Of a DNA stretch of 64,000 nucleotides, positions 9,441 to 19,542 are shown in pieces (the stretch's first letter is position 1; every line of letters starts with the position of its first letter). The notes under the pieces are model-generated. The model was not told the DNA's origin. It did not search any database and worked only from the letters and a program-made list of their open reading frames with translations. The translations under genes and the position numbers were made by a program. This DNA is from Pasteurellaceae bacterium LFhippo2 (GTDB lineage: Bacteria; Pseudomonadota; Gammaproteobacteria; Enterobacterales; Pasteurellaceae). Location of the stretch: positions 1 to 64,000 of the forward strand of contig LEKJ01000028.1 in the NCBI GenBank assembly GCA_029852775.1, written 5' to 3'.

Positions 9441-9470
9441 TTGGTGTTATTTCTTCTTTTTTGCTATATT
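9441..9470 (+). promoter_or_regulatory. Probable mreB promoter
   Basis: TTGGTG (9441-9446), 18-base spacer and TATATT (9465-9470). The predicted start near 9477 is only about nine bases ahead of the hairpin at 9486. The rest of the pntA-mreB gap (9251-9440) is AT-rich and shows no further feature that I can support. Confidence 0.45.
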
Positions 9471-9485
9471 TACCCGCAATTTTAC

Positions 9486-9509
9486 CCCTAGCCTTTGCTA
9501 GGGTTTTTT
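9486..9509 (+). terminator. Terminator-like hairpin in the mreB leader
   Basis: CCCTAGC (9486-9492), loop CTTT, GCTAGGG (9497-9503) and six T form a compact intrinsic terminator on the plus strand. No plus-strand gene precedes it (pntA is divergent), so it lies in the leader of mreB, 35 bases before the start codon. It could attenuate mreB transcription. Confidence 0.65.
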
Positions 9510-9540
9510 GATAATCCCCAGTTTTATAACGGACACATAA

Positions 9541-10596
<1,056 letters not shown>

Positions 10597-10617
10597 TTTC
10601 TGGTTATTGTAGAAAAT

Positions 10618-10663
10618 GGAAAATTAGCGGTAAATATCACTATTTATGGCTAATTTTCCTTTT
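10618..10663 (+). terminator. Terminator or attenuator between mreB and mreC
   Basis: GGAAAATTAGC (10618-10628) pairs with GCTAATTTTCC (10649-10659), with further pairing of TAAATA/TATTTA in the loop, then TTTT. This would lower mreCD relative to mreB, in line with MreB being the abundant member. Confidence 0.65.
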
Positions 10664-10695
10664 GTATTTTAAACAACCCTTATTTTTGCGAGTAT

Positions 10696-11757
10696 ATGAA
10701 AGCTATTTTTGCCAAAGCACCACCGTTAGGTGTACGACTTTTCCTTGCGATTATTATGTCTTTTTCATTGATCTTATTGGATGGACGTAGTAGTGCAATG
10801 ATCCAAATGCGAAATGTGCTTGAGACAGCTGTGAGTGGTTTGTATTACTTTGCAAATACACCTAGAACTGTTTTAGATGGTGTAAGTAATAACTTCATCG
10901 ATAGCCAAAAGTTACAAATTGAAAATCAAGCACTTAAATCGCAAATTCGTGAGAAAAATGCGGATTTATTACTCCTTGATCAATTAAAAGTTGAAAATCA
11001 GCGTTTACGTTTATTGCTTAGCTCCCCACTTCGTCAAGATGAATATAAAAAAGTTGTGGAAGTTTTAGCCGCAGAAATGGATGCTTATCGCCAACAAGTT
11101 GTGATCAATCAAGGCCAAAATCAAAATGCTTTTGTAGGGCAGCCTGTGATTGATGAACGTGGTGTGGTTGGACAAGTTATTTCTGTTGGGGAAAACAGCA
11201 GTCGAGTTCTGCTTATTACTGATGTAACCCATGCAATTCCGGTTCAAATTTTACGTAATGACGTACGTGCCATTGCAAATGGAACAGGACATAACGATGA
11301 ATTAACATTGGATAATCTACCAAGAACAGTTGATATTGTTAAAGGCGATGTATTGGTTACCTCTGGCTTGGGCGGACGTTTCCCAGAAGGCTATCCTGTA
11401 GCGATTATTGAAAGTGTACAAAATGACGGTTCAAGTCATTTTGCAAGAGCAACAGCTCGTCCACTAGCGTCACTTGATCGCTTACGTTATTTATTACTAC
11501 TTTGGCCGACAGTGGAAGAACTTCGTAAAGCGCAAAGCATTTCACCACAAGCGGTGCGAGATGCAGTGGAAGAACGCCGTAAAATGTTAAATCCTCTTTC
11601 TCGTGTTAACGATAGTAAGAAAACACAAGTTACTGACGAAACAAAAGAAGAGAGCAAAGATAAAGAACCTGAAGAATTAGAAAATCCTGCGACTCAGCCA
11701 GAAGAGGACAAAGGTATCAATCACAGTACAGAACAAGGGATGAATAATGAGAACTAA
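10696..11757 (+). CDS. mreC: Cell shape protein MreC
   Basis: Bitopic inner-membrane protein that joins MreB to the elongasome (MreD, RodA, PBP2). The 353 residues show a cytoplasmic N-terminus, one membrane helix (about 15-33), a coiled coil (about 70-115, KLQIENQALKSQIREKNADLL), the two-barrel periplasmic domain with GVVGQVISVGENSSRVLLITD and TSGLGGRFPEGYPVA, and a charged, acidic C-terminal tail (KETKEESKDKEPEELE) that is likely disordered. No strong ribosome site precedes the ATG. It overlaps mreD by 11 bases. An uptake core is at 11547-11555. Confidence 0.96.
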   Translation: MKAIFAKAPPLGVRLFLAIIMSFSLILLDGRSSAMIQMRNVLETAVSGLYYFANTPRTVLDGVSNNFIDSQKLQIENQALKSQIREKNADLLLLDQLKVENQRLRLLLSSPLRQDEYKKVVEVLAAEMDAYRQQVVINQGQNQNAFVGQPVIDERGVVGQVISVGENSSRVLLITDVTHAIPVQILRNDVRAIANGTGHNDELTLDNLPRTVDIVKGDVLVTSGLGGRFPEGYPVAIIESVQNDGSSHFARATARPLASLDRLRYLLLLWPTVEELRKAQSISPQAVRDAVEERRKMLNPLSRVNDSKKTQVTDETKEESKDKEPEELENPATQPEEDKGINHSTEQGMNNEN

Positions 11758-12235
11758 TGCAATTTTTCAAATTCTAGTATTAGCATTCATTTTTACTATT
11801 GCTTTTGTACTAGAAATTATGCCTTGGCCAGTTGGCTTTCAAGGACTTCGTCCGATGTGGATATCTCTCGTATTAATCTATTGGGCATTGGCTCTGCCAA
11901 ATAAAATTAGCGTAGGCACAGCATTTGTCGCAGGGATTGTTTGGGATCTCATTTTAGGTTCTATTTTAGGTGTTCACGCTTTAGTTTTATCTATTGCAAT
12001 CTATTTTGTGGCTAAACATCACTTAATTTTGCGAAATTTATCTCTTTGGTTACAAAGTCTACTCGTTATTGTTTATATTGCAGCAATTCGTTTAGCTATT
12101 TTTGTGGTAGAGTTTGTGTTACATAGCGCTAATTTCAATTCACAAGAGATGATTGGAGCGGTGATTAGCGGGATTCTTTGGCCTTGGATTTTCCTACTTA
12201 TGCGCCAAATTCGTCGAGGATTACATCTACGTTAA
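11747..12235 (+). CDS. mreD: Cell shape protein MreD
   Basis: Small polytopic membrane partner of MreC in the elongasome. The 162 residues equal E. coli MreD and contain five or six hydrophobic segments with the conserved start of the family ([18 protein letters not shown]) and a short basic C-terminus ([10 protein letters not shown]). Its start lies inside the 3' end of mreC and its stop TAA shares one base with the rarA start (TAATG), so all are translationally coupled. Confidence 0.95.
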   Translation: MRTNAIFQILVLAFIFTIAFVLEIMPWPVGFQGLRPMWISLVLIYWALALPNKISVGTAFVAGIVWDLILGSILGVHALVLSIAIYFVAKHHLILRNLSLWLQSLLVIVYIAAIRLAIFVVEFVLHSANFNSQEMIGAVISGILWPWIFLLMRQIRRGLHLR

Positions 12236-13569
12236 TGAACAGTTTATCTTTTGATTTTTCTGAAGATTTTCGTCCACTTTCAGCAAGAATGCGTCCACGT
12301 AATCTTGCTGAATATGTTGGACAATCCCACCTTATTGGCGAAGGTAAACCCCTTCGCCGTGCCATTGAAGCTGGACACAGCCATTCTATGATTTTCTGGG
12401 GCCCTCCAGGTACAGGAAAAACCACTCTTGCTGAAATTATTGCTGCGGAATTAGACGCTGAAGTTGAGCGTATTTCGGCGGTAACTAGTGGTATCAAAGA
12501 GATCCGTGAAGCCATCGATAAAGCTAAACTCAATCGTCAAACAGGACGCAGAACTCTACTTTTTGTAGATGAAGTTCATCGTTTTAATAAAAGCCAGCAA
12601 GATGCGTTTTTACCCCATATTGAAGACGGTACTATTATCTTTATCGGTGCAACCACAGAGAATCCTTCTTTTGAACTAAATAACGCGCTACTTTCACGTG
12701 CCCGTATTTATATTTTGAAATCGCTACAAGCGGTCGATATTCTCAAAATTTTGCAAAATGCGATTGCAGACAAAGAGCGTGGTTTAGGTGCGGAGCAACT
12801 AATTCTTGAAGATAATGTACTTGAATTACTTGCGGATTATGTAAATGGCGATGGCCGTTTTGCGTTAAATTGCTTAGAGCTGATGTGCGATATGGCGGAG
12901 CCATCTAGCCAAGGCAAAGTACTTAATAGAACCTTATTGACAGAAGTACTAGGCGAGCGCCAAGCAAGATTTGATAAAGGCGGGGATCGTTTTTATGATC
13001 TTATTTCTGCATTGCATAAATCGGTGCGCGGATCTTCGCCTGACGGGGCATTATATTGGTATGCAAGGATCTTAATAGCTGGGGGCGATCCTTTATATGT
13101 GGCGCGCCGTTTACTCGCTATCGCATCTGAAGATGTGGGGAATGCCGATCCAAGAGCAATGCAAGTTGCAATTGCCGCTTGGGATTGTTATACCCGAGTG
13201 GGGGCTTATGAAGGCGAACGTGCGATAGCCCAAGCGATTATATATCTGGCAGTTGCTCCGAAAAGTAACGCAGTTTACAACGCTTTTAATGAAGCCAAAA
13301 GATTAGCGAAAGAAGCAAAAGATTATGATGTGCCAGAGCATTTACGTAATGCGCCAACAAATTTAATGAAATCATTAGGCTATGGCGAAGAGTATCGCTA
13401 TGCTCATAATGAACCTAATGCTTATGCTGCTGGTGAAAGTTATTTCCCGAAAGAGTTAAAAGGGACGCAATTCTATTTCCCGAATGAGCGTGGAATGGAA
13501 AAGCAGATTAAAGAGAAAATGGCGTGGTTGCAATCGCTTGATCAAGCTAGCGATATTAAGCGTTGGTAA
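12235..13569 (+). CDS. rarA: Replication-associated recombination protein A (MgsA/RarA)
   Basis: Clamp-loader-like AAA+ ATPase acting at stalled forks. The 444 residues have Walker A GPPGTGKT at 56-63, Walker [11 protein letters not shown], the sensor [13 protein letters not shown] and the C-terminal tetramerisation region with HYHYPH-like blocks ([23 protein letters not shown]). The ATG at 12235 overlaps the mreD stop; the longer in-frame reading from 12178 lies within mreD and is rejected. A full uptake sequence with T-rich flanks is at 12726-12755. Placing rarA directly behind mreBCD is unusual relative to E. coli, where it follows lolA. Confidence 0.96.
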   Translation: MNSLSFDFSEDFRPLSARMRPRNLAEYVGQSHLIGEGKPLRRAIEAGHSHSMIFWGPPGTGKTTLAEIIAAELDAEVERISAVTSGIKEIREAIDKAKLNRQTGRRTLLFVDEVHRFNKSQQDAFLPHIEDGTIIFIGATTENPSFELNNALLSRARIYILKSLQAVDILKILQNAIADKERGLGAEQLILEDNVLELLADYVNGDGRFALNCLELMCDMAEPSSQGKVLNRTLLTEVLGERQARFDKGGDRFYDLISALHKSVRGSSPDGALYWYARILIAGGDPLYVARRLLAIASEDVGNADPRAMQVAIAAWDCYTRVGAYEGERAIAQAIIYLAVAPKSNAVYNAFNEAKRLAKEAKDYDVPEHLRNAPTNLMKSLGYGEEYRYAHNEPNAYAAGESYFPKELKGTQFYFPNERGMEKQIKEKMAWLQSLDQASDIKRW

Positions 13570-13580
13570 TATTTTATTAA

Positions 13581-13636
13581 TGTAGGGTGCGTGTAAACGC
13601 ACCATTATCTTTTCGGTGCGTTTACACGCACCTTAC
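13581..13636. repeat. Long inverted repeat GGTGCGTGTAAACGCACC type
   Basis: Two copies of a self-complementary segment (GGTGCGT-GTAA-ACGCACC and its inverse) flank ATTATCTTTTC; the ends TGTAGGG and CCTTACG resemble the 50-bp REP-like elements. A single hairpin of the same sequence lies at 32993-33012. The repeat ends six bases before the yoaA start. Confidence 0.8.
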
Positions 13637-13642
13637 GAATTT

Positions 13643-15562
13643 ATGAAACTAACCCAAAAAATCAAAGATTCTTTTAGTACTGACGGTACATTAAGCAAAA
13701 ACATCAAAGGTTTTCGCCCCCGTGCAGCACAGCTTGAAATGGCGCAAGCGGTTGGAAAAGCAGTGAAATTTGCAAATGCCGCTGTGATTGAAGCTGGAAC
13801 AGGCACAGGGAAAACCTTTGCCTATCTTGTGCCAGCCTTGCTTTCTGGCAAAAAAACCATTGTTTCAACAGGCTCAAAGAACTTACAAGATCAGCTTTTT
13901 AACCGAGATCTGCCAACTATCCAAAAAGCGCTGAATTACAAAGGCAAAGTAGCGTTGCTAAAAGGGCGCGCGAACTATCTCTGCCTTGAGCGCTTAGATC
14001 AAGTAACCGCAATGGGCGTACTTGGCGATAAATCGGTATTGGCGGATTTAGGCAAAGTGCGTAAATGGCAAACTAGCACCAAAACAGGCGATTTAAGCGA
14101 ATGTATTACCATTGCTGAAGATAGCCCGATTTTGCCGCAGTTAGTGAGTACTACGGAAAGCTGTTTAGGCGCTGACTGCCCGAATTTTAAAGAGTGTTAT
14201 GTGGTTCACGCACGCCGTAAAGCAATGGAAGCCGATGTGGTTGTGGTCAATCATCATCTCTTTTGTGCGGATATGGCCGTAAAAGAGACTGGCTTTGGTG
14301 AATTAATTCCAGAAGCTGAATTGGTCATTTTTGATGAAGCACATCAACTGCCGGATATTGCGAGCCAATACTTTGGGCAATCTCTCTCTTCGCGTCAGCT
14401 ATTTGATATTTGCAAAGATGCCAATATTGTTTATCGCTCTGAATTACGCGATGAAGCGCAATTAGGCAAAGCCGCTGATCATCTTCAAAAAGTGGTGCAA
14501 GATTTCCGTCTCTTAATGGGCGAAGGTTCAAAACGTGGCAATTTACGTGAATTATTTAATGATCCTAAAGTGGTTGAAGGTTTAAACAAGCTCAATGAAA
14601 CCTTAGATTTTATGAGTGAAGTGGTTAAAAAATCACTAGGACGTTCAGAAACTTTAGATAAAATCTTTGAACGTTTGGCCGAAGTCAAAGTGTTGCTTAA
14701 AAAATTGAGCGATACTACTGTGGTTGGTTACTGCTATTGGTATGAATGTAACGGTCGCTCTTTTGGATTACACATCACGCCGCTGACCGTTTCAGATAAA
14801 TTTGGCGAACAGATGAAAAATCAGAAAATTGGTTGGGTTTTTACGTCAGCGACTTTAGAAGTTGGCGGTAAATTCGATCATTTTTGCCAGCGTTTAGGCA
14901 TTGAAAATGCAGAGCAGATGATTTTGCAGAGTCCATTTGACTATCAAAATCAATCGCTATTTTGTGTGCCACGTTATCTACCCGATACCAATAAACCCCA
15001 CACACTTTCAGCTTTAGGGCAACTTTTAATGCCTGTTATTGAAGCTAATAATGGTCGCTGTTTCTTGCTTTGTACATCCTATTTTATGATGCGCGGTCTT
15101 GCGGATTTCTTGCGCGAGCATAGTAATTTGAGTGTATTGCTACAAGGCGAAACGAGCAAAAGCCGTTTGCTTGAAAAGTTTATTGCCGAACCAAATAGCG
15201 TATTAGTTGCAACTCAAAGCTTCTGGGAAGGGATTGATGTGCGTGGAGATGCACTGTCTTTAGTGATTATTGACAAGCTACCTTTCACATCGCCAGATGA
15301 ACCGTTGCTTAAAGCACGAATGGAAGATTGCCGTTTACAAGGGGGAGATCCTTTTAACGATATTCAGATTCCTGAAGCGGTGATAACCTTAAAACAGGGC
15401 GTGGGGCGTTTAATTAGGGATGTAACCGACAAAGGTGTGGTAATTATCTGTGATTCGCGCTTAGTGATGCGTCATTACGGTGCAACATTCCTAAAAAGTT
15501 TACCACCGTCAAAACGTACCCGTGATTTAGGAAAAGTAACGGAGTTTTTGAAAGGGATTTAA
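13643..15562 (+). CDS. yoaA: DinG-family ATP-dependent DNA helicase YoaA
   Basis: XPD-like 5'-3' iron-sulfur helicase; in E. coli YoaA works with the HolC clamp-loader subunit in repair of replication blocks. The 639 residues match YoaA (636) rather than DinG (716). Walker A AGTGTGKT is at 51-58; the iron-sulfur cysteines are in NYLCLERL and CLGADCPNFKEC; then the DEAH box FDEAHQLPD, and motifs V/VI in FWEGIDVRGD and QGVGRLIRD. The ATG at 13643 gives the family start (MKLTQKIKDSF); a GTG nine codons earlier lies inside the palindromic repeat. No Shine-Dalgarno sequence is visible for either. Confidence 0.95.
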   Translation: MKLTQKIKDSFSTDGTLSKNIKGFRPRAAQLEMAQAVGKAVKFANAAVIEAGTGTGKTFAYLVPALLSGKKTIVSTGSKNLQDQLFNRDLPTIQKALNYKGKVALLKGRANYLCLERLDQVTAMGVLGDKSVLADLGKVRKWQTSTKTGDLSECITIAEDSPILPQLVSTTESCLGADCPNFKECYVVHARRKAMEADVVVVNHHLFCADMAVKETGFGELIPEAELVIFDEAHQLPDIASQYFGQSLSSRQLFDICKDANIVYRSELRDEAQLGKAADHLQKVVQDFRLLMGEGSKRGNLRELFNDPKVVEGLNKLNETLDFMSEVVKKSLGRSETLDKIFERLAEVKVLLKKLSDTTVVGYCYWYECNGRSFGLHITPLTVSDKFGEQMKNQKIGWVFTSATLEVGGKFDHFCQRLGIENAEQMILQSPFDYQNQSLFCVPRYLPDTNKPHTLSALGQLLMPVIEANNGRCFLLCTSYFMMRGLADFLREHSNLSVLLQGETSKSRLLEKFIAEPNSVLVATQSFWEGIDVRGDALSLVIIDKLPFTSPDEPLLKARMEDCRLQGGDPFNDIQIPEAVITLKQGVGRLIRDVTDKGVVIICDSRLVMRHYGATFLKSLPPSKRTRDLGKVTEFLKGI

Positions 15563-15570
15563 TCATTAAA

Positions 15571-15620
15571 TGTAGGGGCGTGCTGAGCACGCCCGCGGGC
15601 GTATGCAATACGCCCCTACA
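15571..15620. repeat. REP-like palindromic element, full copy
   Basis: Fifty bases from TGTAGGGGCG to CGCCCCTACA, made of two hairpins (GGGCGTGCT/AGCACGCCC-type and GGGCGTA/TACGCCC) joined at CCGCGG. It starts eight bases after the yoaA stop and ends 24 bases before yohJ. Confidence 0.92.
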
Positions 15621-15644
15621 ATTTATTCATCATTTTGTATTTCT

Positions 15645-16031
15645 ATGTTTCACTTTTGGTTAATTAAAGCAATTCGATTTATTGTTGCATTAAGTTTATT
15701 GTTTCTAATGTTGTATTTAGGAAAATGGTGCAACCAATTTATCCCGTTGGGGATGCCCGATAGTGTTTGGGGATTACTTATTCTCTTTACGCTATTAGTA
15801 ACTAAACTCATCAAGATAACTTGGATTACCCCCGCGTCTCGTCCACTACTGCGCTATATGACGCTATTCTTCTTACCTATTTGTTCCGGAATTATTGACC
15901 AAACAGCGATTTTATCTTCTCATTTAGATTCTCTGGTTGCAGCCAATTTTCTTAGTACCATATTTTGTATGATCGTTATTGGTTATTTAGCCCAATGGCT
16001 GTTTGAACGGGAGAAAAAATTAAATGGCTAA
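15645..16031 (+). CDS. yohJ: CidA/LrgA family membrane protein YohJ
   Basis: Small holin-like membrane protein of the LrgA family, the partner of YohK/LrgB; such pairs have been linked to murein hydrolase control and to export of overflow metabolites. The 128 residues have four hydrophobic segments and the family motif LGMPDSVWGLLILFTLL and a charged C-terminus (REKKLN). The ATG at 15645 is preferred because an earlier in-frame ATG (15603) lies inside the REP-like element. It overlaps yohK by eight bases. Confidence 0.88.
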   Translation: MFHFWLIKAIRFIVALSLLFLMLYLGKWCNQFIPLGMPDSVWGLLILFTLLVTKLIKITWITPASRPLLRYMTLFFLPICSGIIDQTAILSSHLDSLVAANFLSTIFCMIVIGYLAQWLFEREKKLNG

Positions 16032-16722
16032 TGCAATCATTTACTTATATAGCGCACTCTCTGTAGTAGTTTTCACATTAAGTTGGAAACTGAATAAGAA
16101 ACTAAAATCTTCAATTCTCAACACCTTTATCTTATCTCTAATTTTTATGTTGAGCATTCTTGCTACTTTTAGAATTCCATTTAGAACTTATTACCAAGGA
16201 AATTTTCCGATTAATAATTTACTTGGCGTATCTGTTGTTGCACTTGCTGTACCTTTTTATGAGCAATTACCCCAAATCAAAAAGCACTGGAAAAAAATAG
16301 TGATAATAGTCATAAGCAGTACAGTTTTGACAATGACGAGCGGAGTGTTACTTGCGGTATTATTTGGTGCTAGCCAAGAAATTATCGCATCACTTCTACC
16401 TAAATCGGTAACAACCGCCATTGCGATTTCTATTGCATCAGAAATTGGCGGAAATTCTGCGATCAGTGCTGTGGCGGTATCTATTGCAGGCATTACTGGA
16501 TCGGCTTTCGGCATTGTAATTCTTCAAAAAATGAAAGTAACTAATACTCGTGCGATTGGTTTGAGTATTGGAGCGGTATCCCACGCGTTAGGGACAGCAA
16601 GAGCAATGGATTACAGTATTAAAGCAGGGAGTTATTCTTCTGTTTCTTTGGTGCTATGCGGTTTACTTTCTTCATTAATTGCCCCTTTGGTATTCAAGCT
16701 CACCTTACTATTTTTCTTTTAA
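16024..16722 (+). CDS. yohK: CidB/LrgB family membrane protein YohK
   Basis: Polytopic partner of YohJ. The 232 residues match E. coli YohK (231). Visible: about seven hydrophobic segments and the family blocks LLPKSVTTAIAISIASEIGG and GLSIGAVSHALGTARAMD. In plants and bacteria, related LrgAB proteins transport glycolate or pyruvate; which substrate applies here is not visible. The start lies inside the 3' end of yohJ, indicating coupling. Confidence 0.93.
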   Translation: MANAIIYLYSALSVVVFTLSWKLNKKLKSSILNTFILSLIFMLSILATFRIPFRTYYQGNFPINNLLGVSVVALAVPFYEQLPQIKKHWKKIVIIVISSTVLTMTSGVLLAVLFGASQEIIASLLPKSVTTAIAISIASEIGGNSAISAVAVSIAGITGSAFGIVILQKMKVTNTRAIGLSIGAVSHALGTARAMDYSIKAGSYSSVSLVLCGLLSSLIAPLVFKLTLLFFF

Positions 16723-16786
16723 ATTTGGTATAAATCCATTTTCCCTTTAAAATAGCTCGAATTTTTAATTAAGAATAAATAAATTT

Positions 16787-18565
16787 ATGTCTAAACAATC
16801 ATTTTCTCTTGATGAATTAACTCAAGATCAATCAACGTGGCAGACGTTTAAACGTCTATGGCCAATGATTTCTCCTTATAAATTGGGGATTGTTGCAGCG
16901 ATGTTTGCAATGATTCTAAATGCTGGGGCAGATGCCTATTTAATCACAATGTTAAAACCTTTAATTGACGAAGGCTTTGGCTCTGGCTCTGACCGAGATT
17001 TCTTAAAATATATGGCATTTATTGTCGTAGGCTTAATTTTTGCGCGTGGCTTAACGAGCTTTGTTTCTAGTTACTGTTTAGCTTGGGTGTCAGGCAAAGT
17101 GGTGATGACAATGCGCCAAAAGGTATTTAAACATTTAATGTTTATGCCAGTAACCTTCTTCGATCAAAACTCATCGGGGAAATTACTTTCGCGTATTACT
17201 TACGATTCAGAGCAGATTGCTAACTCATCGGCAAATGCGCTACAGAGCGTTGTGCGTGAAGGGGTTTATATTCTTTTCCTTGTTACCACAATGTTCTATT
17301 ACAGTTGGCGTTTATCGCTTGTGCTGTTTTTAATTGGCCCTGTTATTGCGGTATTGATCCGTATTGTGTCAAAACGTTTTCGTCGTTTAAGCCGTAATAT
17401 GCAAGAATCTATGGGAAGTATGACTGAAAGCGCAGAGCAGATGCTACGTGGCCACAAAGTCGTGCTTTCGTTTGGCGGCCAAGAAGTTGAAGAGCAGCGT
17501 TTTAACCACACAAGTAACGATATGCGCCGTAAAGGAATGAAAATGACTGCGGCTACAGCGATTTCAGATCCTATTATTCAAGTTATCGCTTCTCTTGCTC
17601 TTGCGGTTGTGCTATTTCTTGCCGGTTCGCCAGAATTAATGGGCGGCGATTTAACCGCAGGGGAGTTTGCGGCGGTAATTGGTGCGTTAATGGGGATTCT
17701 ACGGCCATTAAAAACCTTAACCAATGTGAATGCGCAGTTCCAACGTGGTATGGCGGCAAGCCAAACTTTATTTGCGTTATTTGATTTGCCAACGGAAAAA
17801 GACGAAGGCTCTTATAAAGTAGGTCGTGCAAAAGGCGATGTTCGTTTTGACGATGTAACCTTCACTTACTTTGGTAAAGAACAGCCTGCGCTAAAAAATA
17901 TCTCATTTACTTTACCAGCAGGCAAAACGCTTGCCTTAGTAGGGCGTTCAGGTTCAGGTAAATCGACCATTGCGAACCTAATTACCCGTTTCTATGATAT
18001 TGATAGTGGCAAAATCTATTTAGACGACACGCCGATAGAAGACTACACGCTAAATAATCTACGTGAGCAGTGTGCGATAGTATCGCAACAGGTTCACTTA
18101 TTTAACGATACGATAGCAAATAACATCGCTTATGCTGCGAAAGATAAATACAGCCGTGAGCAAATTGAAGCGGCCGCAAAAGCTGCTTATGCAATGGAAT
18201 TTATTGAAAAAATGCCACAAGGCTTAGATACGATTATTGGCGAAAATGGCGTGAGTTTATCAGGCGGTCAACGTCAGCGTTTAGCGATTGCCCGTGCATT
18301 ATTGCGTAACTCGCCAGTGCTCGTTTTAGATGAAGCGACTTCTGCATTAGATACCGAATCAGAGCGCGCAATTCAAGCCGCTCTTGATGAATTGCAGAAA
18401 GATAGAACAGTACTAGTGATTGCTCATCGCTTATCAACGATTGAGAATGCCGATGAAATATTAGTTGTCGATAATGGCGAAATTATTGAACGCGGTACTC
18501 ATCAGCAATTATTAGCTCAGAGTGGTTCATATAAGCAGTTGCATAGTTTGCAATTTGGGGAATAA
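16787..18565 (+). CDS. msbA: Lipid A export ATP-binding/permease protein MsbA
   Basis: Homodimeric ABC exporter that flips core-lipid A across the inner membrane. The 592 residues have a six-helix N-terminal half and a C-terminal ATPase with Walker [10 protein letters not shown] (about 386-394), Q-loop, signature [13 protein letters not shown], Walker [13 protein letters not shown] and the H-loop IAHRLSTI. In E. coli lpxK follows msbA; here a strong terminator follows and the next genes are on the other strand, so lpxK must be elsewhere. Confidence 0.97.
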   Translation: MSKQSFSLDELTQDQSTWQTFKRLWPMISPYKLGIVAAMFAMILNAGADAYLITMLKPLIDEGFGSGSDRDFLKYMAFIVVGLIFARGLTSFVSSYCLAWVSGKVVMTMRQKVFKHLMFMPVTFFDQNSSGKLLSRITYDSEQIANSSANALQSVVREGVYILFLVTTMFYYSWRLSLVLFLIGPVIAVLIRIVSKRFRRLSRNMQESMGSMTESAEQMLRGHKVVLSFGGQEVEEQRFNHTSNDMRRKGMKMTAATAISDPIIQVIASLALAVVLFLAGSPELMGGDLTAGEFAAVIGALMGILRPLKTLTNVNAQFQRGMAASQTLFALFDLPTEKDEGSYKVGRAKGDVRFDDVTFTYFGKEQPALKNISFTLPAGKTLALVGRSGSGKSTIANLITRFYDIDSGKIYLDDTPIEDYTLNNLREQCAIVSQQVHLFNDTIANNIAYAAKDKYSREQIEAAAKAAYAMEFIEKMPQGLDTIIGENGVSLSGGQRQRLAIARALLRNSPVLVLDEATSALDTESERAIQAALDELQKDRTVLVIAHRLSTIENADEILVVDNGEIIERGTHQQLLAQSGSYKQLHSLQFGE

Positions 18566-18600
18566 AAAAGAGCGCTTGTAGTGATACAAGCGCTCTTTTT
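18565..18600. terminator. Bidirectional terminator between msbA and metQ
   Basis: A perfect 16-bp stem (AAAAAGAGCGCTTGTA, loop GTGA, then its inverse) has A and T runs on both sides and serves both converging operons. The stem core, ACAAGCGCT, is one base from an uptake core plus an extra change. Confidence 0.92.
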
Positions 18601-18629
18601 ACATCTAAATTTTGCAATTTAATCGGTTA

Positions 18630-19436
18630 TTACCAACCTTTAATCACACCGCCGTTAAATAATTTTAACGCTTCTTGATAAACTTCTTCCGTTTGGAAAG
18701 CTTTCACGAAAGTTTGTAAACGTGGATCTTCTTTATTATCTTCACGGCTCACAATTAAGTTTACGTATGGAGAGTCTTTTGATTCAACAATTACGCCATC
18801 TTTTTCAGGGCTTAAGCCTGCTTGTCCTGCGTAAGTATTATTGATGATTGCAAGATCAACATCATCTAAAGTACGTGTTAATAATGCTGTATCAACTTGT
18901 TGGATTTTGATATTTTTCAGATTCTCAATAATGTCATTTTCAGTTGAGAATACATTTGTTGGATCTTTTAGCTTAATTAAACCGTGTGCTTGAAGTAATA
19001 GTAATGCGCGAGCCGTGTTACTTGCGTTGTTCGGAATCGCAACGGTTGCGCCCTCTTTTAATTCAGCAATGTCTTTAATCTTTTTAGAGTAAGCGGCAAT
19101 AGGCCAGACCAAAGTATTACCAATGATTGCCATTTTATAGCCACGATCTTTGCTCTCTTGCTCTAAATAAGGCACAGTTTGGAATGCGTTTGCGTCCAAA
19201 TCTTTACGCCATAATGAATCATTTGGTTGAGTGTATTCAGTAAACTGAACAAGTTGAACATCTAAACCATATTTCTCTTTTGCGATTTTTACCGCAACTT
19301 CTGTCATTTGTGCTTCTGGACCAGTCATTACGCCCACTTTAAGTGGTTTTGTTGCATCCGCTTTCTTTTCTTCTTTACAACCTGTTAATGCCAATGCTGA
19401 AACAAGTGCGATACCTAATAGTTTTTTGATGTTCAT
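18630..19436 (-). CDS. metQ: Methionine-binding lipoprotein MetQ paralogue 1 (promoter-distal)
   Basis: NlpA/MetQ family periplasmic lipoprotein that feeds methionine to the MetNI transporter. The 268 residues start with a lipoprotein signal (MNIKKLLGIALVSALALTGC, lipobox LTGC) and have the family blocks KVGVMTGPEAQM, ANAFQTVPYL and NNTYAGQAGL. The start at 19436 has AAGGA six bases upstream. About 50-60 percent of residues look shared with the adjacent paralogue; distal position and the terminator before it suggest lower expression. It may prefer a different methionine derivative, which the sequence cannot show. Confidence 0.92.
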   Translation of the reverse strand: MNIKKLLGIALVSALALTGCKEEKKADATKPLKVGVMTGPEAQMTEVAVKIAKEKYGLDVQLVQFTEYTQPNDSLWRKDLDANAFQTVPYLEQESKDRGYKMAIIGNTLVWPIAAYSKKIKDIAELKEGATVAIPNNASNTARALLLLQAHGLIKLKDPTNVFSTENDIIENLKNIKIQQVDTALLTRTLDDVDLAIINNTYAGQAGLSPEKDGVIVESKDSPYVNLIVSREDNKEDPRLQTFVKAFQTEEVYQEALKLFNGGVIKGW

Positions 19437-19476
19437 TTGCAATCCTTAAAATTTTAGAAACATTATAGAAATAAAA

Positions 19477-19528
19477 AACCGGTCCGTTTTCACAGAATTT
19501 GCAAAATTTTATGCAAAACGGACCGGTT
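19477..19528 (-). terminator. Terminator between the two metQ genes
   Basis: AACCGGTCCGTTTT (19477-19490) pairs with AAAACGGACCGGTT (19515-19528) over a 24-base loop that contains uptake-like flank sequence (TTTGCAAAATTT). On the minus strand it runs into TTTTTTAT. It would reduce read-through from the first metQ into the second. Confidence 0.8.
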
Positions 19529-19542
19529 GTAAGGCTAATAAA

